Part shown: positions 6,265 to 11,218 of the stretch, piece by piece
Layout of the letters: each line of letters starts with the position of its first letter
How positions within the stretch are numbered: the first letter of the stretch is position 1
DNA from: Streptomycetaceae bacterium
GTDB lineage: Bacteria > Actinomycetota > Actinomycetes > Nanopelagicales > Nanopelagicaceae
Length of the DNA: 11,218 nt
Reading direction: 5' to 3'
Assembly: GCA_027486075.1 (NCBI GenBank)
Contig: JAIXPU010000099.1
Span: 1 to 11,218 of the forward strand
Notes under the pieces: model-generated
The model's input: the letters and a program-made list of their open reading frames with translations, nothing else
Databases searched by the model: none
What the model was told of the DNA's origin: nothing
Made by a program: the position numbers and the translations under genes

Positions 6265-7611
6265 ATGCATGAATTTACCCAAGAGGTGGAAGAACTCGCC
6301 AAAGCTGTCATGGAGTACAGCCTTGAGCGATTGAAATCTAACCCGCCACTTGATGGTCCGCGTAGCGAGCAAGATTTATATGCAGAACTAGGTAACACCA
6401 TTACCCCCAACGGCTTGGGTGGCAAGCAGACTCTCAAAGTATTTACAGAAACCTTAGCGCTGGCATGTATCTCAACAGATCATCCCCGCAACTTAGCTTT
6501 TATTCCATCTGCGCCAAGTGAGTATGCCAACCTCTTTGATTTAGTTGTCGGCGCATCTTCTCTCTATGGCGGTTCCTGGCAAGAAGGAGCAGGCGCTGTC
6601 TTTGCTGAGAACCAAGCGCTGAAATGGTTAATTGATATCGCTGGTCTTCCTAAGAGCGCAGGTGGAGTTTTCGTGCAAGGTGGCACGATGGGAAACCTTT
6701 CCGCTCTCGTTGTTGCCCGCGATCAAGCGCGTAAGGCGCACCCAGATGTAAAACGTTGGGTCATTGCATGTAGCGCTGAATCACATTCATCAATTACTTC
6801 AGCTGCCCACGTCATGGATGTTGATGTTCTTAAAGTGGCAACGAATTCTGAAAATAGACTTGATGGCGCACATGTCGCATCTGCTATCGATGAGCTACAT
6901 AAAACTTCCCAAAGCCGCGTCTTTGCCATCGTCGGTACAGCCGGTACCACCAACCTTGGAATTGTTGATGATCTGGCAACGCTTGCTGAGTGCGCACAGA
7001 AACGAAATATCTGGTTCCACGTTGATGGCGCCTACGGACTTGCCGGTTTATGTGCGCCATCTGTGCGCCACCTCTTTAACGGAGTTGAGCACGCAGATTC
7101 ATTTATCGTTGATCCACATAAGTGGCTCTTTGCTCCATACGATGCTTGCGCACTTGTCTATCGGAACCCTGAACTAGCCCGCGAAACCCATACCCAGCAC
7201 GCTTCGTACCTTGAAACTCTGCATGATGACTCGTGGTCACCATCTGATTATGCAATCCACTTAACCAGACGCGTGCGCGGCTTGCCTTTCTGGTTCTCAC
7301 TCGCCGCCCACGGCACAAACGCCTATAGCGAAGCAGTTGAAGAAGGTATTCGCCTTGCCAAAGAGTCAGCCAAGTTAATTAACGCCCATCCCAACTTAGA
7401 GCTGGTTTATCAGCCAGAACTTTCGATTGTGGCCTTTACTCGTAAAGGTTGGACCGCGACTCAATATCAACAATGGTCGGATGCGTTATTAGAGAAGCAG
7501 ATCGGCTTTATTCCACCATCAAAGAATCAGGGCGAACCAATTCTGCGCTTTGCCTTTGTAAACCCATGGACATCACTTGATGATGTGCAGGTAATTCTCG
7601 ATACGCTCTAG
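6265..7611 (+). CDS. Group II pyridoxal-phosphate-dependent amino acid decarboxylase
   Basis: Cytoplasmic fold-type I PLP enzyme of the aromatic L-amino-acid/glutamate decarboxylase family; it removes the carboxyl group of an amino acid to give an amine. The 448 residues include FVQGGTMGNLSAL (136-148, phosphate and ring contacts), H174 in AESHSS (ring-stacking His), GTAGTTNLGIVDDL (225-238), D254 in HVDGAYG (contacts the pyridine nitrogen) and K286 in DPHKW (the Schiff-base Lys). R429 in the ILRFAFVNPWTS segment also fits the family. The length is typical. It lies divergent from yqhA and ends 13 nt from the end of the convergent agmatinase gene. The substrate cannot be told from sequence; aromatic amino acids, glutamate or diaminobutyrate are all known in the family. 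Confidence 0.9.
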   Translation: MHEFTQEVEELAKAVMEYSLERLKSNPPLDGPRSEQDLYAELGNTITPNGLGGKQTLKVFTETLALACISTDHPRNLAFIPSAPSEYANLFDLVVGASSLYGGSWQEGAGAVFAENQALKWLIDIAGLPKSAGGVFVQGGTMGNLSALVVARDQARKAHPDVKRWVIACSAESHSSITSAAHVMDVDVLKVATNSENRLDGAHVASAIDELHKTSQSRVFAIVGTAGTTNLGIVDDLATLAECAQKRNIWFHVDGAYGLAGLCAPSVRHLFNGVEHADSFIVDPHKWLFAPYDACALVYRNPELARETHTQHASYLETLHDDSWSPSDYAIHLTRRVRGLPFWFSLAAHGTNAYSEAVEEGIRLAKESAKLINAHPNLELVYQPELSIVAFTRKGWTATQYQQWSDALLEKQIGFIPPSKNQGEPILRFAFVNPWTSLDDVQVILDTL

Positions 7612-7624
7612 TCAATCTGATTAT

Positions 7625-8623
7625 TTAGCGATCGAGCAGGTTCTGCTTTGGGTCATACGCTGAACCGTTACGACGCTTTGCGATTGCACTGAGAGCCTCA
7701 AGAACAACGCGGTTAGCCAAGATGGCGGTGATATCTGCAGTATCAAAAGCTGGAGCGACCTCAACGACATCGATACCAACAACTGGAAGTTCAAGGCAGA
7801 TACGGCGCACCGCTTCAAGTAGTTCACGCGAAGTCATACCACCAGGTTCTGGTGTTCCTGTTCCTGGCGCCATACCTGGATCAACCACATCGATATCGAC
7901 AGATAAGAAGACTCCATCGCAACCATCGGTCAGCGTTGCAAATGATTCATCCAAAACTTCCTTCAAGCCACGATGATGGATTTCAGTCATTTCATATGAG
8001 CGCATTCCTTGATCGCGCATCCACGCTAAAGTCTTGTTATCTGGCCAATACCCGCGCAAACCAAGTTGCAAGAACTTATCGCCGCGAACATAACCTTCAT
8101 CAATCAAGCGGCGCATCGGTGTGCCATGTCCAACGAGTGCGCCCCATTGGTCTTCGCCGGTATCAGCATGGGCATCGAAGTGAATCATCGAAACTTTGCC
8201 ATGGCCTAAATGGTTTGCAATACCTGCAACATCAGCCGATGCAATCGAGTGATCGCCGCCCAGAACTACTGCAATCGCGCCAGCGCGAGAAATCTTCTCA
8301 GTAGCTTCGCGTAACACAGCCAGGGATGCCACTAAATCGCCACCTGGCATTAATAAATCACCAGCATCAAAGACTTTAAGGTCCTTTAAGCCATCAGTGC
8401 GCAACGCAAGATGGGGACGTTCACCATCGTGCGGTAGATAGTCACCACCACGAATAGCTTGTGGACCAAACTTCGCACCTGAACGATGAGAGGTTCCGCT
8501 ATCAATCGGTGCACCCACGATGATGACATCGGCGCCTTGATATGTCTTGGGATCATCTAAATCGCAGGCAGGAATACCCAGAAAGGTAAATGCTGGCCCA
8601 TACATATTTCCGTGATTCACCAT
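7625..8623 (-). CDS. speB: Agmatinase / ureohydrolase family protein
   Basis: Binuclear manganese hydrolase that splits a guanidino compound to an amine and urea. All metal-ligand motifs are present in the 332 residues: GGDHS with H125; DAHADT with D150, H152 and D154; and SVDIDVVDP with D243 and D245, followed by the family's APGTGTPEPGG (252-262). The GAPIDSGTSHRSGAKFGPQAIR segment near 38-58 is typical of agmatinases and guanidinobutyrases. The start ATG follows TATCCT at 6 nt. It converges on the PLP decarboxylase gene. Agmatine to putrescine is the default assignment, but guanidinobutyrate, guanidinopropionate or proclavaminate-type substrates cannot be excluded, so the symbol is provisional. 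Confidence 0.88.
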   Translation of the reverse strand: MVNHGNMYGPAFTFLGIPACDLDDPKTYQGADVIIVGAPIDSGTSHRSGAKFGPQAIRGGDYLPHDGERPHLALRTDGLKDLKVFDAGDLLMPGGDLVASLAVLREATEKISRAGAIAVVLGGDHSIASADVAGIANHLGHGKVSMIHFDAHADTGEDQWGALVGHGTPMRRLIDEGYVRGDKFLQLGLRGYWPDNKTLAWMRDQGMRSYEMTEIHHRGLKEVLDESFATLTDGCDGVFLSVDIDVVDPGMAPGTGTPEPGGMTSRELLEAVRRICLELPVVGIDVVEVAPAFDTADITAILANRVVLEALSAIAKRRNGSAYDPKQNLLDR

Positions 8624-8629
8624 GACTTA

Positions 8630-8635
8630 AGGATA
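8630..8635 (-). promoter_or_regulatory. Putative leaderless -10 hexamer of the agmatinase gene
   Basis: TATCCT on the minus strand ends 6 nt before the ATG at 8623, with no SD between. It shares a 54-bp divergent gap with the epimerase promoter. No clear -35 is visible at 16-18 bp. Confidence 0.4.
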
Positions 8636-8643
8636 GAGCCCCA

Positions 8644-8671
8644 TTGCTAAGAATTATCCGCGCGCTAGGGT
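8644..8671 (+). promoter_or_regulatory. Putative leaderless promoter of the epimerase-DUF305 operon
   Basis: TTGCTA (8644-8649), a 16-bp spacer and TAGGGT (8666-8671), which ends 6 nt before the ATG at 8678. This is the best -35/-10 pair in the window. No Shine-Dalgarno site precedes the ATG. Confidence 0.5.
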
Positions 8672-8677
8672 TGGGAT

Positions 8678-9640
8678 ATGGCAAAGATTGCAATTACTGG
8701 CTCAAATGGCTTTGTCGGAGGCAATATCGCAAAGGTCTTACAGCTAGCCGGCCATGAAGTAATTGGTCTAGTGCGTAGCCCACAGCAGAAGCCACTTCCT
8801 TGGGCAACAATGGTTGTTGATTTGGCCAGTATCGATTCCATTGCAGCAGCCCTACACGGATGCGATGCTGTCGTGCATAGCGCAATCGCCAATGATTTTA
8901 ATCGCTTGCAAGAAGATCGCGCCTTTGCCTATGACTCATATGTCGCACTGACTCAGCGAGTAACTCATGCAGCCAATCGGGCAGGTGCGCAGACTGTCTA
9001 CATCTCATCTGGCTGGGTTATGGATGGCACATCGCATATGACCCCCGAGACAGATTGCGGTAATCCAGTCAACTTTTATGGAGTTCTAAAGGCTTTAAGC
9101 GAGCAAGTAATCCGCGACTTGGCGCCCGACACAGGAGCAATCGCACGCATCGAAGGAGTGATGGGCATTCACCAAACTCAGGAAGCAGGACCTCGTACGC
9201 AAGATGTGGGCTTTGGTTACTTTGTCACAACCCTTGTTACTGATTTACGTGCAGGAAAATCATTTACAGTATTTGGAGGAGAGCGCGTCAATAAAGTGAC
9301 GGCGCCTAGCAATGCCGCTGAATCTGGTGCACAGATTGAACGCATCATTGCGCGCAAGGCCGCCGGCACATTTCATTTAGTTCCAGATGATGCAGTTAAC
9401 CGCATGCAGTATGCGCGCCTAGTGTGTGATGTCTTTAACCTCGATGCATCTTTGCTTCGCGAAGCAGACCCAACAGCCGACCAACTCTTCCCCGGCGCAG
9501 TTCCGGTGGATACATCTCTATCCAATGTTGCCACCAAGAAAGCCCTTGGCCTAGGCGAAATCTCCACGCGCGATTTACTGGTCGCGCTGCGTACTGAGTT
9601 AGACACGGGTAACATCTCATTTATCACCAAGCCTGAATGA
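8678..9640 (+). CDS. NAD(P)-dependent epimerase/reductase, RmlD-like SDR
   Basis: Extended short-chain dehydrogenase of 320 residues. The N-terminal Rossmann fold has G8-S-N-G11-F-V-G14 for NAD(P) binding, D63 in GCDAVVHSA, and YISSGWVMDG (108-117), which resembles the RmlD motif YIST-D-x-V-F-DG. Catalytic Y134 and K138 lie in NFYGVLK, and N130-P-x-N is close to the family's P-x-x-x-YG pattern. The C-terminal part (VNKVTAPSNAAESGAQIERII, then GTFHLVPDDAVNRMQYAR) fits dTDP-4-dehydrorhamnose reductase-like proteins that contact a nucleotide sugar. It probably reduces or epimerises a nucleotide-linked or free sugar; the substrate is unknown and no other rml genes are nearby. It is followed after 15 nt by the DUF305 gene, probably in one operon. 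Confidence 0.87.
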   Translation: MAKIAITGSNGFVGGNIAKVLQLAGHEVIGLVRSPQQKPLPWATMVVDLASIDSIAAALHGCDAVVHSAIANDFNRLQEDRAFAYDSYVALTQRVTHAANRAGAQTVYISSGWVMDGTSHMTPETDCGNPVNFYGVLKALSEQVIRDLAPDTGAIARIEGVMGIHQTQEAGPRTQDVGFGYFVTTLVTDLRAGKSFTVFGGERVNKVTAPSNAAESGAQIERIIARKAAGTFHLVPDDAVNRMQYARLVCDVFNLDASLLREADPTADQLFPGAVPVDTSLSNVATKKALGLGEISTRDLLVALRTELDTGNISFITKPE

Positions 9641-9655
9641 ATTAAGGAGTAGCTC

Positions 9656-10264
9656 ATGCAGCTCAATATTGATCGCAAAACTGGCGCACTACTTGGAGTT
9701 ATTGTTCTGCTTGCTGCCGCGGTAGTCAGCCTCTCTGTCAATCGCAGCGATAACAGCACAATGAATAATTCATCTGACCATATGGGCCATGGCTCAAGCT
9801 CTTCCAGTAACGCCAACTACACAGGTGCCGACATCATGTTTCTGCAGATGATGATCCCTCATCACCAACAAGCAATTGACATTTCAAACCTTGCCATGAA
9901 GGCATCTAGCGATCCAGAGCTACTTGAGTTAGCAAAGATTATCGCGCGCGATCAGGCAGCCGAGATAAAGCAGATGAAGGCGTGGCTGAAAGATGCCGGT
10001 GCAAGTGAAGATATGGGACATTCCATGGATGGAATGGGCGGAATGCTCAACGATGACGAGTTAGCCGCGCTTCGTGCCGCAACCGGTAAAGAGTTCGACA
10101 CTCTATGGCTCAAAGGAATGACCGAACATCACGATGGCGCTATTCATATGACGCAGATGATTGAAGATGCCCAGAACGAAGATATCAAAGCATTTGGCAC
10201 CAAAGTCATCAAAGATCAATCAGAACAGATTGCTCAGATGAAGAAGATGTTGGCTCGCCTTTAA
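9656..10264 (+). CDS. Membrane-anchored DUF305 protein, Met/His-rich
   Basis: A 202-residue exported protein with one N-terminal hydrophobic segment (about 10-27: ALLGVIVLLAAAVVSLSV), likely a signal anchor with the rest outside. A low-complexity Ser/Asn/His/Met linker (about 31-55, with DHMGHG) follows. The helical DUF305 domain has its two characteristic motifs, MIPHHQQAI (66-74) and MTEHHDGAIHM (155-165), and a Met-rich stretch between them (MGHSMDGMGGM, 120-130). The family is a ferritin-like four-helix type often seen near copper genes; copper binding is inferred, not proven. The start ATG follows AAGGAG at a good distance, 15 nt after the epimerase stop, so it is probably translated from the same mRNA. 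Confidence 0.9.
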   Translation: MQLNIDRKTGALLGVIVLLAAAVVSLSVNRSDNSTMNNSSDHMGHGSSSSSNANYTGADIMFLQMMIPHHQQAIDISNLAMKASSDPELLELAKIIARDQAAEIKQMKAWLKDAGASEDMGHSMDGMGGMLNDDELAALRAATGKEFDTLWLKGMTEHHDGAIHMTQMIEDAQNEDIKAFGTKVIKDQSEQIAQMKKMLARL

Positions 10265-10267
10265 CAG

Positions 10268-10615
10268 TTAAGGAAGTTGTACTACCTTCTTGACAATCTC
10301 TTCAGCTGTCGCTGTTGCGCCAAGTTCATTACCGACATTGGTTGAGAACCCGCGCAAGGTTGCCTCTGCCAAGACCGCCATCTGTACAGCAATATCTGTC
10401 ATCCAATACATCGCGCCGGCACCTACTTGTTCATTGAGTTCGGCGGCGCGGTTAAGGGCTTCATCGCTAAATTTCTCGGCGCCGCTCTTATCCTGTTCGA
10501 GAACCCACAGAAGGTAATCGCGGATATCGCTGGCATCGCGCCGCACCTGTTGGCGGCGATCAAGGATCTCAGTGAGCTCGCGCTCGATTGCTGCGTTTCT
10601 AAACCACTTAAACAT
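10268..10615 (-). CDS. Hypothetical helical protein of 115 residues
   Basis: I do not recognise this family. The protein is soluble-looking and predicted mainly helical: an aromatic, basic N-terminus (MFKWFRNAA), a charged stretch rich in E, D and R (about 11-60) that could form a coiled coil, then a more hydrophobic segment (MYWMTDIAVQMAVLAEATLRG, about 69-89) and a charged end. That segment is amphipathic rather than a clear membrane helix. A Shine-Dalgarno AAGGGG lies 7 nt before the ATG, which supports a real gene. It converges on the DUF305 gene with only 3 nt between the stop codons, and is divergent from the 120-aa membrane protein. No function is assigned. Confidence 0.7.
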   Translation of the reverse strand: MFKWFRNAAIERELTEILDRRQQVRRDASDIRDYLLWVLEQDKSGAEKFSDEALNRAAELNEQVGAGAMYWMTDIAVQMAVLAEATLRGFSTNVGNELGATATAEEIVKKVVQLP

Positions 10616-10760
10616 AGCCGTACCCCTTGTCGCATATTGTCTCGATGCTCACAGAATATGCAGCGCCTCTGACACCTTGTAAGTGTGAGTTGAGCAGCAT
10701 TTACGCCTGACTTTGCGCTCATAACCAGTCAAAAGCCGGAGCCATTGCTAATCTAAAGTC
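10616..10760. promoter_or_regulatory. Divergent intergenic region
   Basis: This 145-bp gap separates the 115-aa gene (leftward) from the 120-aa membrane protein (rightward). TAATCT at 10749-10754 ends 6 nt before the rightward ATG at 10761, matching the leaderless pattern seen elsewhere; no good -35 is found for it. The leftward gene has an SD (AAGGGG, minus strand, around 10628-10623), and a TATTCT on the minus strand near 10655 is a weak -10 candidate. A loose dyad around ACACCTTGTAAGTGT (about 10674) is imperfect. Confidence 0.4.
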
Positions 10761-11123
10761 ATGTTGACTACGAGGCAAGGTGTAGCAAGGGCGGCAAGTG
10801 CCATCGTCCTGCTAGTCACCTTGATTTCAACCGGAATGGTGGTGGCCCACCAGTGCCATCAAGAGCCTGTCCAGGTTGCAGCCCACGGACATCATGATCA
10901 ACCAGTTAACTCCGTAGCACCAAGTGGATCGTTAATGACTGATATTTGTATCGGAGTAACTTTCCTTGTACTACTTGTTAGTGGAAAATACTGGCTTCGC
11001 AAGAGAGTCAATCAATTGCGAGTAGAGCTTATCGCTCAAGTGAAAGACCTAAGAAGTTTTATTAAACCCCCTAATTTAGTTTTTGCCCTCTCACTTCCAC
11101 AGCTAGGAATCTCCCGAATCTGA
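10761..11123 (+). CDS. Small two-helix membrane protein with His/Cys cluster
   Basis: A 120-residue protein with two hydrophobic helices: about 11-29 (AASAIVLLVTLISTGMVV) and 60-76 (TDICIGVTFLVLLVSG). The loop between them has H30, C32, H33, H42, H44 and H45, a plausible metal-binding cluster. The basic stretch after helix 2 (KYWLRKRVNQ) indicates a cytoplasmic C-terminus, which puts the His loop outside. The end (PPNLVFALSLPQLGISRI) is reminiscent of small actinobacterial proteins such as DUF6153, but this is from memory and weak. The ATG follows a TAATCT hexamer at 6 nt. With DUF305 nearby, a role in copper or other metal handling is possible. Base composition falls toward its 3' end. Confidence 0.68.
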   Translation: MLTTRQGVARAASAIVLLVTLISTGMVVAHQCHQEPVQVAAHGHHDQPVNSVAPSGSLMTDICIGVTFLVLLVSGKYWLRKRVNQLRVELIAQVKDLRSFIKPPNLVFALSLPQLGISRI

Positions 11124-11125
11124 TC

Positions 11126-11158
11126 CTTCTCGTCGTCCATTTTATTTGACACGAGAAG
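11126..11158 (+). promoter_or_regulatory. Inverted repeat just before the SD of the last gene
   Basis: CTTCTCGT (11126-11133) and ACGAGAAG (11151-11158) are perfect 8-bp inverted repeats around a 17-nt AT-rich loop. The right arm touches the Shine-Dalgarno site GAGG (11158-11161) of the TTG-initiated gene. A T-tract after the stem is absent, so a terminator is unlikely. It may be an operator or a translational control hairpin. Confidence 0.4.
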
Positions 11159-11167
11159 AGGAAACTT

Positions 11168-11218
11168 TTGAAGAAATTACTATTTATATTTGTTCTGTAT
11201 TTTGGTCTAACGCCTTAC
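11168..11218 (+). CDS. Start of a probable exported protein (TTG start), cut by window edge
   Basis: From a TTG at 11168-11170 the frame stays open for 17 codons to the window end, reading M-K-K-L-L-F-I-F-V-L-Y-F-G-L-T-P-Y (TTG as Met). This is a typical signal-peptide start: two Lys then a hydrophobic core. AGAGGA lies about 5 nt upstream. The gene follows the 120-aa membrane protein by 44 nt on the same strand. Too little is visible to name a family. Confidence 0.5.
   Translation, partial: MKKLLFIFVLYFGLTPY

Noticed and set aside
7612..7624. Bidirectional terminator between the decarboxylase and agmatinase genes
   Set aside because: Only 13 nt separate the stops, and I find no clear stem with T-tracts in or around the gap.
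1..11218. CRISPR arrays, tRNA or rRNA genes, insertion sequences, attachment sites
   Set aside because: No spaced repeat series, no cloverleaf-like sequence, no transposase or integrase motifs and no terminal repeats were seen on either strand.

Overview
The window looks like a chromosomal stretch from a small-genome actinobacterium, plausibly a free-living aquatic lineage. The grounds are: an LldD2-type lactate dehydrogenase very close to the mycobacterial form (for example its D-T-G-I-M motif); very tight gene packing; a fairly balanced base composition rich in GCGC words; and many apparently leaderless genes. Assignment to a genus is not possible from the sequence alone. No tRNA, rRNA, CRISPR array, insertion sequence or phage gene is visible.

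Left part (1-4536): a putative carbohydrate or sugar-acid locus. An RbsA/MglA-type sugar ABC transporter ATPase runs leftward off the edge. A three-gene, translationally coupled cassette of the UxaA (altronate/galactarate dehydratase) family runs rightward from the same 245-bp control region: a SAF-domain small subunit followed by two large-subunit paralogues. A LacI-family regulator follows. The two large subunits are the most unusual thing here. Each has kept a different subset of the family's hallmark cysteine motifs, so together they look like one complementary active site divided between two polypeptides.

Middle part (4439-8623): an L-lactate dehydrogenase (lldD) whose end overlaps the end of lacI tail-to-tail by 98 nt; a YqhA/UPF0114 membrane protein; then a divergent group II PLP-dependent decarboxylase facing a convergent agmatinase/ureohydrolase. 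The last two suggest amine or guanidino-compound metabolism.

Right part (8678-11218): an RmlD-like NAD(P)-dependent sugar reductase/epimerase in an operon with a membrane-anchored Met/His-rich DUF305 protein; an unknown helical 115-aa protein on the opposite strand; a small two-helix membrane protein with a His/Cys cluster; and the first 17 codons of a probable secreted or lipid-anchored protein starting at TTG. DUF305 and the His-rich protein hint at copper or other metal handling at the envelope.

Regulation: seven genes (lacI, lldD, yqhA, the decarboxylase, the agmatinase, the epimerase and the 120-aa membrane protein) have a -10-like hexamer ending 6 nt (7 for lacI) before the ATG and no clear Shine-Dalgarno (SD) site. 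This is the geometry expected of leaderless mRNAs. By contrast the ABC ATPase, the uxaA small subunit, DUF305, the 115-aa protein and the TTG gene at the right edge have SD sites. In two of these, hairpins touch or occlude the SD.
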